Assembly: GCF_014202475.1 (NCBI RefSeq)
Contig: NZ_JACHGV010000016.1
Span: 62,001 to 126,000, forward strand
Direction of reading: 5' to 3'
Length of the DNA: 64,000 nucleotides
Source: Streptomyces paradoxus
GTDB taxonomy: Bacteria; Actinomycetota; Actinomycetes; Streptomycetales; Streptomycetaceae
Of the stretch, positions 8,875-17,414 are shown piece by piece. The notes beneath the pieces were generated by a model. That model saw nothing but the letters and a program-made list of their open reading frames with translations. It had not been told where the DNA came from and made no database searches. Numbering within the stretch: position 1 is the first letter of the stretch; each line of letters opens with the position of its first letter. A program made the translations under genes and the position numbers.

Positions 8875-9396
8875 CTAGGCGGCATCGTGGATGACGAGCT
8901 TGAACTCGGCGAGGGTCAACAGACGCGGGGTGGCGTCGTTGTGCGTAACACGGAGCGCAACCGGGGTCCCCGGGACAACGAAGACGCCATGGTTCTTGAC
9001 GTAGTACTGGCCGCCGGGCGTCGGCGTGCGGTGCTCGGTCGCTGTGGTGTCGTTGGGATTGGGCGTCAGGCCCAGCGGGTCACGGACGTACTGGTCGCGC
9101 AGCTCGGTGTAGCCGGCCGTGCCGCTGGCGGACTCCCACTGGATCATCGCGTGCAGATGGCCCCAGCCGGCTTTAGACGGCCAGATCAGGCCGCTACGGT
9201 CGTCTGTCGCCCAGTCACTCACCACATAGCCGTCCGGCTGGACGGCCTGGTGCATCTCGAATCGGTCCGTCGATTCCGCCGCTCCAAAGGGGAACCGGAC
9301 CACCTTGTACGCGGTCCCCGGCGAGATCAGCTGAGGTGTATCGACCTTGAGAGAGCAGACCTGTACTCCGGCCGCAACGCCACCATCCGTAGCCAT
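8875..9396 (-). CDS. Hypothetical protein, possible phage-structural-type
   Basis: 173 residues from an ATG at 9396 with a weak upstream site. It is well-formed and beta-rich: VVRFPFGAAESTDRF, SGLIWPSKAGWGHLHAMI, RVTHNDATPRLLTLAEFKL. The body resembles uncharacterised actinobacterial and actinophage proteins of similar size; no catalytic motif is visible. It ends four codons beyond the IS remnant edge, so its 3' end may have been the insertion neighbourhood. Function is unknown. Confidence 0.6.
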   Translation of the reverse strand: MATDGGVAAGVQVCSLKVDTPQLISPGTAYKVVRFPFGAAESTDRFEMHQAVQPDGYVVSDWATDDRSGLIWPSKAGWGHLHAMIQWESASGTAGYTELRDQYVRDPLGLTPNPNDTTATEHRTPTPGGQYYVKNHGVFVVPGTPVALRVTHNDATPRLLTLAEFKLVIHDAA

Positions 9397-9415
9397 ACTT
9401 CAGCATTGCCCACGC

Positions 9416-9976
9416 TCAGCCGACGACATGCCCGCGCCGATACCTGTCGCCTCTCGTGTGGCTGCCTGGAGTCGGCTCGATCACCTCCTGCTGACGAGCC
9501 CGGCGGGCGATCTGGCCCGGGTCGGACGCGCCCTGGTGGAACCGTGCGTGGGCCTGCTCGACGGTGGTGATGGCTTCCCCCACGACCGCGTCGGCGGCGT
9601 CGCGGTTGGCCTTGCTCATTTCCAGCGCGGCCAGGCGGTTCCAGCAGGGCCGTCAGTTCATCCCTCTACTCGGCGAGTGCCGTGTCACGCTCGGTGAGAG
9701 TCCGGGCTGCGGCGTGCATTGCAGCCTGCCGCTGCCGGCGCCTGGCTTCAGCTGTCCTGGCGCGGCGCTGTTCCTGCCTGGCTCTGTGCAGCAGAGCCAA
9801 GGCCCGGTCGCGCTCGTCATCGCCGATGGGTGAGTACCCATCGAGGCCTTTCACTGCAGTGTTGTAGTTCTCGCGGAACTCCTTGAGCTTGTCCGGCATG
9901 GGCAGGGTCTCGCTGCGCATCCAGCGGTGCACCGTGGTCTTGTTCACCCCCAGGCGTGACTCGTACAGCCCGCTGC
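9416..9976 (-). pseudogene. HTH/coiled-coil protein remnant
   Basis: Minus-strand remnant. At its upstream end it carries a helix-turn-helix core (SRLGVNKTTVHRWMRSE), followed by a charged helical segment (ALALLHRARQEQRRARTAEA). The frame then meets a TAG at 9666-9668 and shifts, after which ANRDAADAVVGEAITTVEQA continues in another frame to 9416. The N-terminal side of the HTH is missing because a plus-strand helicase fragment begins at about 9981. It was probably a small plasmid- or phage-type DNA-binding protein. Confidence 0.65.
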
Positions 9977-9980
9977 CGCG

Positions 9981-10271
9981 GAAAGGGACATCGGAAAGTG
10001 GCTCGCCCGGCAGCGCAAGCCGAAGGTCTGGGAGGGCCTGACGGACCGGCAGCGCGAGCTCCTGGAGCAACTCGGCGTCGTGCCGGTGCCGGAGCCAGAA
10101 GCACTCACGACGGCCTCCAAGGCGGCCTCAGGGGCCTTCGAGCGGGGCATTGCGGCCCCTGGCACAGTACGGCGCGCCAAACTCACCCCCGACAAACTCC
10201 AGCAACTCGCCCACCACGGACTCCGATGGGCTCAGGAATGGATGCTGGAGTCCACTGGGCACCGGAGTTAG
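9981..10271 (+). pseudogene. Fragment of a helicase-associated-domain protein
   Basis: Plus-strand reading ERDIGKWLARQRKPKVWEGL, then TDRQRELLEQLGVVPV and AFERGIAA, matches the helicase-associated repeats at the C-terminus of large Streptomyces DEAD/DEAH helicase-like proteins. It then jumps to RRAKLTPDKLQQLAHHGLRW, like the last repeat, with the middle missing and an apparent extra C after GIAA. There is no start codon and no helicase core. The fragment abuts the HTH remnant on the opposite strand, so a recombination junction lies at about 9978. Confidence 0.65.
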
Positions 10272-10449
10272 TTGCTCGTCGGCCCCCGTGCTGTAGCGCA
10301 GGTAGGTCAGATCGGGAAACGGGCGTGACACCGTCTTTTGGCCAGTCGTGGAACCAGTCGGCCGGAACACCCGGGCACAGTCAGCTGCGCAGCATTGGCA
10401 CCGTCATTCGACCCCGGCCGTCGGCATGGGGGGGCCAGCACCTTCCCCG

Positions 10450-10665
10450 GCGTGCAGACCGCGCCCCTGAAGGCCGAGATCGGCGAGGTCAGCTGCGCAT
10501 CCTCGTCGACTGGTCGTCCGTCGAGGTCTTCGGCGGCGGCGAGGCAGTGATCACCGACCAGGTTTCCCCGACCCCTGCAGCAGCGGCGTCGAGGTGTTCG
10601 CCGAGGGAGGCGCCGCCACGCTCGACGTCTTGCGCGCGTGGCAGGTCAGGTCTGTCTGGCGGTGA
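10450..10665 (+). pseudogene. C-terminal fragment of a GH32 fructan hydrolase
   Basis: Plus-strand pieces in three frames read VQTAPLKAEIGE, then QLRILVDWSSVEVFGG and EAVITDQV, then FPDPCSSGVEVFAEGG with a stop at 10665. The LRILVD(R/W)SSVEVFGG signature belongs to the C-terminal beta-sandwich of glycoside hydrolase family 32 (levanases, inulinases, invertases). Only about 70 codons survive, with frameshifts at about 10487 and 10562. A fructose-type ABC importer and kinase follow within about 1 kb. Confidence 0.7.
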
Positions 10666-10764
10666 CGGGGTGGGGCCGTGCGCCGGTCGGCCGGGAGCGG
10701 CTTCCGGCGCGCGGCTTGTGGCCATGCAGGCGTTCGAGGGAGCGGCGTGCGGCAGGAAGACTGG

Positions 10765-11267
10765 TCAGAAGTGGGTGGTGATCCCGAACATCTGCCGGAG
10801 CCGGGTCATGTCGTGGCGGTCGTGATCGGCGGGTTTCGTAGCCCTGGTGGAAGGAGACCTGCTGCTGGGGCGACAGGCACGGGACGGTGGCCCCGAGGAT
10901 CGTGCCGGTGACGAAGCGTGAGGCCGGATAGGTGAAGGGGTGCTCGTGGTCGGGTGATGCCTGCTCGGCGGATCCGTCCGCGGCGAAGAGCAGAGGGTGC
11001 AGATCGATCTCCCGGTCGGGACGATCGGTGACGACGAACCGCACTCCGCGAGAGCCGCCACGACGGCCGCTTCCTGGTCATTGCGGTGCATCGGGTCCAG
11101 ATCGCGGTGGAGCCGGGTCGTTCGCCGACCAGGGCGTCGATGCCCCAGCCACCGCCGATCCAGATGTCGGCACCGGCGTTGCGCAGTACGGCGAGGACGG
11201 ACACCACGTCGTCGGCTGTCATCACCTCGCGCGCGTTAGCGGTGGTGCCGTGGGCGGTCGGGTGCAT
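10765..11267 (-). pseudogene. Lincosamide-type nucleotidyltransferase, frameshifted
   Basis: The start region carries VMTADDVVSVLAVLRNAGAD and the diagnostic WIGGGWGIDALVGE of LnuA/LinA-like aminoglycoside/lincosamide nucleotidyltransferases. The frame is then broken three times: HRNDQEAAVVAALAECG is in a second frame, REIDLHPLLFAADGSAEQ through QQQVSFHQGYE in a third, and DMTRLRQMFGI back in the second. All conserved blocks remain in order, so the lesions are small indels. The ATG at 11267 directly follows the stop of the ABM gene. It is not functional as it stands. Confidence 0.8.
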
Positions 11268-11567
11268 TCATGCGCGGTCGATCTCCTCGAGGAACGTGAG
11301 CACGGAGGCGTCTTCCTCGATCAGCGGGGTGAGGGCGGCGTTGAAGGGGGCGCCGTAGGGGGCGTTCAGGTGTGTCCGGAAGGCGTCTTCGTCGCGGTAG
11401 GCCTCGAAGATCCAGTAGGCGCGGGGGTTGGCCGTCTTGGTGTAGACGTCGAAGGCCAGGTTGCCTTCCTCTTCGCGCACTTTCAGGGCGTACTCCCGGA
11501 TGAGGCGGGTGACCTCGTCCTCCGCTCCCTTTCGGGCGGTGAATTCGGCGAGCAGGGTTTTCGTCAT
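11268..11567 (-). CDS. ABM-domain (quinol-type monooxygenase fold) protein
   Basis: 99 residues, one ferredoxin-like ABM domain: TLLAEFTARKGAEDEVTRLI, LAFDVYTKTANPRAYWIFEA, then YRDEDAFRTHLNAPY. Small ABM proteins act as cofactor-free monooxygenases or as uncharacterised partners in sugar operons. It lies 39 bases downstream of the PfkB kinase on the same strand, so it is probably in that operon under the divergent LacI operator. Its substrate cannot be told from the sequence. Confidence 0.85.
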   Translation of the reverse strand: MTKTLLAEFTARKGAEDEVTRLIREYALKVREEEGNLAFDVYTKTANPRAYWIFEAYRDEDAFRTHLNAPYGAPFNAALTPLIEEDASVLTFLEEIDRA

Positions 11568-11606
11568 GGTTTCGTCCTTGTCGTTGTCTGTCCGTGTCCG
11601 AGGGGT

Positions 11607-12593
11607 TCAGTGGGTGGGGTCGAGGTGCAGGGCCGCGGGGGTGTCCGGCGTGGGCTGCGCCAACTGGTGCTGCCAGGGCGGGTTGGGTCCGGCCGCCGAG
11701 CAGGTCAGGGCGGCGACTTGCACGGCGAACAGGCAGGCGGCCTCGACGTCGGCGAGGCGCAGGTCCGTCAGTCTGCCGCCGAGGAGTTGGTGGGTGCCGA
11801 GGTGGTGCAGCAGGCCTGCGGTGAAGGAGTCCCCCGCGCCGACCGTGTCGACGACGGGTGTCGCCACCGCGGGCACGTGGACCCGCTCTCCGTCGAGTGA
11901 GGCCAGGGCGCCGTCGACGCCGCGTGTGATCACGACGAGGCGCGCCCCTGCCGCATGCCAGGTGTCGCACGCCTGCTCGGGCGGTGTTCCGGGCAGGAGG
12001 AGGTCCAGGTCGTCCTCGCTCAGCCGCAGCACGTCCGCGAGGCCGCACCAGTGGGCCAGACGGGCGCGGTAGGCCTCGGGGTGTACCAGGAGCGGGCGGA
12101 CGTTGGGGTCGATGCTGATGGTGGTTTGGGGGGCGGCCGCTGCCAGGAAGTCCTCCACCGCCGCCGCTCCGGGTTGTCTGACCAGGGCCAGGGACCCGGT
12201 GTGCACACAGGCGGTGTCGGCCAGGTCGGCGCCGGCCAGTTCCGCGCCGGTCCACTGCCAGTCGGCGGTGTCCTGGGCGTGGAAGGAGAACGCGGCCTGG
12301 CCGTGGGCATCCAGTTCGGCGACGGCGAGCGTGCTGGGCTCGGCGGCCTCGACGGCGTGCGAGAGGTCCACGCCGGATGCCGTGAGGTGGGCCCGGAAGA
12401 GGCGGCCGAACACGTCGCCGGACAGCCGGGCGAGAAGGCGGGCCGGGGTGCCCAGCCGGGCCAGGGCCAGGGCTGTGTTGGCGGGTCCGCCGCCCGGCAG
12501 GACGCGCAGGGCGAGTTCGTTGCGGGCAGGTGCGGGTTCGGTGAAGGCGTCGGCGACGCATTCGCCCAGGACCGTGATCTGGGGCGGGCTCAT
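11607..12593 (-). CDS. PfkB-family sugar kinase (probable fructokinase)
   Basis: 328 residues from an ATG at 12593; a longer reading to 12641 adds an unrelated N-terminus. PfkB signature 1 is seen as LPGGGPANTALALARLG and signature 2 as VDTVGAGDSFTAGLLHHL, with the catalytic Asp in GAGDS. The enzyme phosphorylates a furanose sugar with ATP in the cytoplasm. Because it is divergent from a fructose-type ABC importer sharing the same operators, fructose (or a related ketose) is the likely substrate; ribose remains possible. Confidence 0.9.
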   Translation of the reverse strand: MSPPQITVLGECVADAFTEPAPARNELALRVLPGGGPANTALALARLGTPARLLARLSGDVFGRLFRAHLTASGVDLSHAVEAAEPSTLAVAELDAHGQAAFSFHAQDTADWQWTGAELAGADLADTACVHTGSLALVRQPGAAAVEDFLAAAAPQTTISIDPNVRPLLVHPEAYRARLAHWCGLADVLRLSEDDLDLLLPGTPPEQACDTWHAAGARLVVITRGVDGALASLDGERVHVPAVATPVVDTVGAGDSFTAGLLHHLGTHQLLGGRLTDLRLADVEAACLFAVQVAALTCSAAGPNPPWQHQLAQPTPDTPAALHLDPTH

Positions 12594-12905
12594 GGGCTGC
12601 TCTTCTCGGGAACGCGCGGGACGCGGAGCGGAAACGGGCATGAACCGGGCAGGCCGGCGAGCGGCTTCGGGGCGGGGGGCCGCCTCGGCGCGCGTGCGTG
12701 CCAGGCGTCGCGGGGCAGGCGGGACGTGCGGACGCAGCCGGGGGGCGTTGCCGATTTGTGACGAGTGCAGGGCATTGACGTTGCCGGGGAAGGGAGTCCA
12801 TCATCCTCGCCAAGCAGTGTCAACGATGACATCAGTCAACGTTGACATCGCGGAACGGCAGGCCCCGCTGCCGGCCACCCGCCCGACATCCCGCAGGAGT
12901 CGTCC
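12594..12905. promoter_or_regulatory. Divergent promoter region of the kinase and importer
   Basis: 312 bases between the PfkB kinase (minus) and the substrate-binding protein gene (plus). The distal part is GC-rich and featureless. The importer-proximal part holds the two operator-like sites described separately. Both transcription units must start here, so one LacI-type repressor could control both. Confidence 0.6.
12818..12847. promoter_or_regulatory. Two LacI-type operators in tandem
   Basis: TGTCAACGATGACA (12818-12831) and GTCAACGTTGAC (12835-12846) are near-perfect and perfect palindromes with the central CG typical of LacI/GalR-family sites. Their centres are about 16 bases apart. 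They lie 60-90 bases upstream of the importer start. The LacI-family gene at 16001 in the same locus is the obvious candidate to bind them. Confidence 0.75.
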
Positions 12906-13922
12906 ATGTCACGCACCTCTCGTCTGCCCTCCTCCTTGCTCAGAGCCGCTGCCTGCACGGGTGTCGCAGCGCTCGCCCTGACCGCCTGTGGATCCGGATC
13001 GGGATCGGGCAGCACGAGCACCGGCTCGGGCGAGGTCAAGGTCGGCCTCATCACCAAGACCGACACCAACCCGTTCTTCGTCAAGATGAAGGAGGGCGCG
13101 GAGAAGACCGCGAAGGCCGAAGGCGTCAAGCTGATGACGGCGGCCGGCAAGTTCGACGGTGACAACGCCGGGCAGGTCACCGCGATGGAGAACATGGTCG
13201 CCGCCGGTGTGAAGGGCATCCTGATCACCCCCAGCGACTCCAAGGCGATCGTGCCCGCGATCGAGAAGGCCAAGGCCAAGGGTGTTCTGGTCATCGCCTT
13301 GGACACCCCGACGGAGCCGCAGAGCGCGGTCGACGCCCTGTTCGCCACCGACAACCTCAAGGCCGGCGAGCTGATCGGCGAGTACGCCAAGGCCGCGATG
13401 AAGGGCAAGACCGCGAAGATAGCCGCCCTCGACCTTGCGCCGGGCGTCTCCGTCGGCGTTCAGCGCCACAACGGCTTCCTCAAGGGCTTCGGCGCCACCG
13501 ACAAGGACGTCGCCTGCGCCCAGGACACCGGCGGCGACCAGTCCAAGGGCCAGACGGCGATGGAGAACTGCCTCCAGAAGGAACCGGGCATCAACGTCGT
13601 GTACACCATCAACGAGCCCGCCGCGCTGGGCGCGTACACCGCGCTGAAGGGCAAGGGCCGGGAGAAGGACGTCCTGATCGTCTCCGTCGACGGCGGCTGC
13701 ACCGGCACCCGCGCCGTCAAGGACGGCAAGATCGCCGCGACGTCGCAGCAGTACCCGCTGAAGATGGCCGCCGAGGGCGTCAAGGCCGTCGTGACGTACG
13801 CCAAGGACGGCAAGAAGGCGTCGGGTTACACCGACACCGGTGTCACCCTGATCACCGACAAGGCGCAGGACGGGGTCGCATCCAAGGACACCGCCTACGG
13901 CCTGGACAACTGCTGGGGCTGA
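12906..13922 (+). CDS. frcB: Sugar ABC transporter substrate-binding lipoprotein (FrcB-like)
   Basis: 338 residues. It has a lipoprotein signal peptide with lipobox LTAC-G at about residues 25-29, then a Gly/Ser linker. The periplasmic-binding-protein type 1 fold starts at VKVGLITKTDTNPFFVKMKE and includes GVKGILITPSDSKAIVPAI, a ribose/fructose-class arrangement. It is the first gene of a binding protein, permease and ATPase set that ends with a LacI regulator. The organisation matches the fructose importer frcBCA of rhizobia; fructose is inferred from this and from the divergent PfkB kinase. Confidence 0.85.
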   Translation: MSRTSRLPSSLLRAAACTGVAALALTACGSGSGSGSTSTGSGEVKVGLITKTDTNPFFVKMKEGAEKTAKAEGVKLMTAAGKFDGDNAGQVTAMENMVAAGVKGILITPSDSKAIVPAIEKAKAKGVLVIALDTPTEPQSAVDALFATDNLKAGELIGEYAKAAMKGKTAKIAALDLAPGVSVGVQRHNGFLKGFGATDKDVACAQDTGGDQSKGQTAMENCLQKEPGINVVYTINEPAALGAYTALKGKGREKDVLIVSVDGGCTGTRAVKDGKIAATSQQYPLKMAAEGVKAVVTYAKDGKKASGYTDTGVTLITDKAQDGVASKDTAYGLDNCWG

Positions 13923-14078
13923 GCCGCCGCCCCCGACTGCCCCCGTGGCAGCCGCCGTTCGACACCCCTCAGCGGGGCGACCGGACCCACCTCCCCGACC
14001 CGGGACGGCCGCCCCCTCGTCCTCCTGCCGCCCTCAAGGGACGGACACGGACTTCTGTCTTTTCGACAAGGACCTCGC

Positions 14079-15092
14079 ATGACTGCCACGTCCACGCCAC
14101 CCTCCACGTCCACGCCGTACGCGGAGCTCAAAGCGCCGACCACGGTCCGCAGACTGCTCACGCAACCGACCACCGGCCCGCTGGTCGCCCTCCTGCTGGC
14201 CTGTGTCTTCTTCTCCGTCTCGACCGACCAGTTCCTCACCGGCGGGAACTTCTCGCTGATCGTGCAGCAGGTCATGGTCGTCGGCACGCTGGCCATCGGC
14301 CAGACCCTGATCATCCTCACCGCCGGCATCGACCTGTCCTGCGGGGCGGTGATGGCGTTCGGCAGCATCGTGATCGCCAAGATGGCCGCCGAGGGCTCCC
14401 TGCCACCGCTGGCCGCGATCGCGCTGGGGCTGGCCGTCTGCGGTGGCTTCGGCCTGCTCAACGGGGCACTGGTGCAGAAGATCCCGCTGCCGCCGTTCAT
14501 CGTCACCCTCGGCATGCTCAACGTGGCCTTCGCGCTGACGCACATCTACTCCGAGGAGCAGACCGTCAGCAACCTGCCCGGCCCGCTGACGGCCCTCGGG
14601 CAGACCTTCCCGCTCGGCAAGACCGACATCACCTACGGCTCGCTGGTCACCATCGCCCTGTTCCTCCTCCTCGCCTACGCGCTGAGCAGCACCAGCTGGG
14701 GCCGGCACGTCTACGCCCTGGGCAACAGCCCGGAAGCGGCCCGGCTGAACGGCATCCGCACCTCCCGGCTGACCATCGGCGTCTACACCGCGGCCGGCGT
14801 CCTCTATGGCATCGCCGCCCTGCTGCTCATCTCCCGCACGGGCGTCGGTGACCCGCAGGCCGGGCAGACCGACAACCTCGACAGCATCACCGCCGTGGTC
14901 CTCGGCGGCACCAGCCTCTTCGGCGGACGCGGATCGGTGCTGGGCACGTTCATCGGCGTCCTGATCGTCGGCGTCTTCCGCAACGGGCTCCAGCTGATGG
15001 GCGTCGCCTCGATCTACCAGACCCTGATCACCGGTGTCCTGGTGATCCTCGCGGTGACCGTCGACCAGATCTCCCGGAGGAAGGCCCGATGA
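14079..15092 (+). CDS. frcC: Sugar ABC transporter permease (FrcC-like)
   Basis: 337 residues, strongly hydrophobic, with about eight to ten membrane segments. The branched-chain/ribose-type permease motif lies at QTLIILTAGIDLSCGAVMAF. The late cytoplasmic loop VYALGNSPEAARLNGIRTSR is the coupling region for the ATPase. The start is an ATG at 14079 after AAGGAC. Its TGA overlaps the ATG of the ATPase gene, showing translational coupling. Confidence 0.9.
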   Translation: MTATSTPPSTSTPYAELKAPTTVRRLLTQPTTGPLVALLLACVFFSVSTDQFLTGGNFSLIVQQVMVVGTLAIGQTLIILTAGIDLSCGAVMAFGSIVIAKMAAEGSLPPLAAIALGLAVCGGFGLLNGALVQKIPLPPFIVTLGMLNVAFALTHIYSEEQTVSNLPGPLTALGQTFPLGKTDITYGSLVTIALFLLLAYALSSTSWGRHVYALGNSPEAARLNGIRTSRLTIGVYTAAGVLYGIAALLLISRTGVGDPQAGQTDNLDSITAVVLGGTSLFGGRGSVLGTFIGVLIVGVFRNGLQLMGVASIYQTLITGVLVILAVTVDQISRRKAR

Positions 15093-15922
15093 CCACCACC
15101 ACCGCAACCCCCGTGCTGCAGGCACGCGGTCTGGTCAAGCGCTACGGCCAGGTCACCGCCATCGACGGCGCCGACTTCGACCTGCTGCCCGGCGAGGTCC
15201 TCGCCGTCATCGGCGACAACGGCGCCGGCAAGACCAGCCTCATCAAGGCCCTCACCGGCGCTCTGGTGCCCGACGAGGGCGAGATACGCCTGAACGGCAC
15301 ACCGATCCAGTTCTCCGGCCCGCAGAGCGCCCGCGCCCACGGCATCGAGACGGTCTACCAGGACCTCGCCGTGGCGGCGTCCATGGACATCGCCTCGAAC
15401 ATGTTCCTCGGCCGCGAGCTACGCCGCCCGGGCATCCTGGGCAGCGCGTTGCGCATGCTCGACAAGAAGCGCATGCGTCAGGAGGCCGCGGAGCACATGG
15501 CCGATCTGAAGATCGGCCTGCGCTCGCTGACCCAGTCGGTCGAGACGCTCTCGGGCGGACAGCGGCAGGCCGTCGCGGTCGCCCGCGCGGTCGCCTGGGC
15601 CCGCAGCGTCGTCGTCATGGACGAACCCACCGCCGCCCTCGGCGTCAAGGAGTCCGGCCAGGTCCTGGACCTCATTCGCCGCGTCCGCGACAAAGGCATG
15701 CCGGTCGTCCTGATCAGCCACAACATGCCGCACGTCTTCGAGATCGCCGACCGGATCCACGTCCACCGGCTGGGCAAGCGCGCCGCCGTGATCAAGCCGT
15801 CCGACTACTCCATGGCGGAGGTCGTGGCCATCATGACCGGCGCGCTCACCGTCGATGCGGCTGGAGATACTGTCGTAGCGGATTCCGAGGCCGCCAAGGC
15901 CGCCGGAGTACAGGCCACCTGA
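15089..15922 (+). CDS. frcA: Sugar ABC transporter ATPase (FrcA-like)
   Basis: 277 residues with one ABC domain: Walker A GDNGAGKTS, signature LSGGQRQ, Walker B VVVMDEPTAAL and H-loop LISHNMPH. It is the single-domain length used by fructose-type importers, unlike the about 500-residue double-domain RbsA/XylG ATPases. It starts inside the permease stop codon. It powers uptake through the permease, delivering sugar for the divergent PfkB kinase. Confidence 0.9.
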   Translation: MTTTTATPVLQARGLVKRYGQVTAIDGADFDLLPGEVLAVIGDNGAGKTSLIKALTGALVPDEGEIRLNGTPIQFSGPQSARAHGIETVYQDLAVAASMDIASNMFLGRELRRPGILGSALRMLDKKRMRQEAAEHMADLKIGLRSLTQSVETLSGGQRQAVAVARAVAWARSVVVMDEPTAALGVKESGQVLDLIRRVRDKGMPVVLISHNMPHVFEIADRIHVHRLGKRAAVIKPSDYSMAEVVAIMTGALTVDAAGDTVVADSEAAKAAGVQAT

Positions 15923-16000
15923 CCACGCAACCCCGCTCTCGCACGTTCCGGCCGAGGCCGCGGCCGGCAACCCGGGAGCACCCAGGAGACGGTTTCCTCC

Positions 16001-17023
16001 ATGGCAGCCAGCCGCCGCCCCACCTTGGCCGATGTCGCCCGAGAAGTAGGAGTCAGCGCCAAGACGGTCTCCCGGGTCCTCAACGAGGACGGGCCCGCCT
16101 CGGCACGGACACGGGAACAGGTGCTCGCCGCGGTGGCCAAGCTGGGCTTCCAGCCCAACCTCATGGCCCGCAACATCCGCGTCGGCGGCCCGGACACGAC
16201 CATAGGGCTGGTCGTCCCCGACCTGGCCAACCCCTTCTTCGCAGCCGTGGCCCGCGGCATCGAGGACACCGTCCGCAACCGCGGACTGACCCTGCTCATG
16301 GGCTCCTCCGCCGACGACCCGGAACGCGAACACGCCCTGACCGCCCAGTTCCTCGCCCGGCGCGTCAGCATCCTGATCGTCGTACCGTCCGTCGGCGCCG
16401 ACCACTCCGGCCTCAAACCCCACCGCACGGCGGGGCTGCCCGTCCTCTTCCTCGACCGGCCCGGGGTGGGCCTCGCCACGGACAGCATCGTCAGCTCCAA
16501 CCGCGCCGGAGCCCACGAAGGCGTCGCCCACCTCATCGCCCACGGACACCGCCGCATCGGCTTCGTCGGCGACCTGCCGGTCAAGCTCTACACCCGCCGC
16601 GAACGCCTCGCCGGATACCGGGCGGCCCTGAAAGAGGCCGACATCCCCTACGACCGCTCGCTGGTCGCCAGTGCGCACGACCAGCAGGGGGCCGAGGCCG
16701 CGACCTCCCACCTGCTCGGCCTGGCCGATCCCCCCACGGCCCTGTTCGCCGGGAACAACATCATGGCGCTCGGCGTCGTCGCCGAACTCGCCCGCAGCAA
16801 ACGCAAGCACGTCGCCGTCGTCGCCTTCGACGACGTGTCCCTCGCCGAAGCACTGGAGCCCGCTCTGACCGTCGTCGCCCAGGACCCCGCAGAAGTCGGC
16901 CGCAAAGCCGCAGCCACCTCCCTGGCCCGCCTCGACGGCGACCGCTCCCGGGCACGCACCATCACCGTTCCCACCCGGCTGATCGTCCGTGGCTCGGGGG
17001 AACAACCCGCGGCCACGCCGTAG
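16001..17023 (+). CDS. LacI-family transcriptional regulator
   Basis: 340 residues. The N-terminal HTH is typical (PTLADVAREVGVSAKTVSRV, then LNEDGPAS) with the hinge region around residues 48-60. The sugar-binding part includes TTIGLVVPDLANPFFAAVAR and IGFVGDLPVKLYTRRERLAG. It lies 78 bases downstream of the importer ATPase on the same strand, the usual place for a local regulator. The paired palindromes at 12818-12847 are its likely operators. Inducer unknown, probably a ketose or its phosphate. Confidence 0.9.
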   Translation: MAASRRPTLADVAREVGVSAKTVSRVLNEDGPASARTREQVLAAVAKLGFQPNLMARNIRVGGPDTTIGLVVPDLANPFFAAVARGIEDTVRNRGLTLLMGSSADDPEREHALTAQFLARRVSILIVVPSVGADHSGLKPHRTAGLPVLFLDRPGVGLATDSIVSSNRAGAHEGVAHLIAHGHRRIGFVGDLPVKLYTRRERLAGYRAALKEADIPYDRSLVASAHDQQGAEAATSHLLGLADPPTALFAGNNIMALGVVAELARSKRKHVAVVAFDDVSLAEALEPALTVVAQDPAEVGRKAAATSLARLDGDRSRARTITVPTRLIVRGSGEQPAATP

Positions 17024-17039
17024 GATCACACAAGTCCCG

Positions 17040-17400
17040 AACCGGGCCTTCGGCGGCGGGCTTTCCGCCCACCGAGTAGGCGTCGACGGACAGGGCCTGA
17101 CCGGCTCGGTGCCGAGGTTGCGGTAGGTGAGCTGCTTGGTGGACGGCTTGTCGTCGCTGTGCGGCCACTGCTGCCCACCGGGTGCCCCGCCGATGATCTC
17201 AACCAGGGCCATGTGCAGGTGAGGTGACATCCTCGTGCGCTGGTGCACGGTGCCCAGGAAGTCGCCGCGTGAGACGCGCGCCCCGACGAAAATCGAGCCT
17301 GGCACGTCGGTCAGGTGGGTGCCTGCACCGCGCCCGCACCGACCTCCACCCGAACGATGTGCCCCCATTCGAGGCCATCGAAGAAGGGGCGTAGCCCGAC
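17040..17400 (-). pseudogene. M23-type peptidase C-terminal remnant
   Basis: On the minus strand, LTDVPGSIFVGARVSRGDFL and GTVHQRTRMSPHLHMALVEI look like the end of an M23 (lysostaphin-like) metallopeptidase. The HLH motif is a zinc ligand of that family. No start codon or N-terminal half is present, and the sequence upstream (LEWGHIVRVEVGAG) is in another frame. Probably a 3' fragment of a lost cell-wall hydrolase. Confidence 0.5.
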
Positions 17401-17414
17401 GGTACGGTGGCCAT

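Noticed and set aside
5069..11267. Sequencing error as the cause of all broken frames.
   Set aside because: Lesions cluster at 5-11 kb, 17-20 kb and 32-36 kb, while about 25 kb of catabolic genes have none; several lesions are deletions or nonsense codons, not single-base indels. Error cannot be excluded for individual frameshifts.
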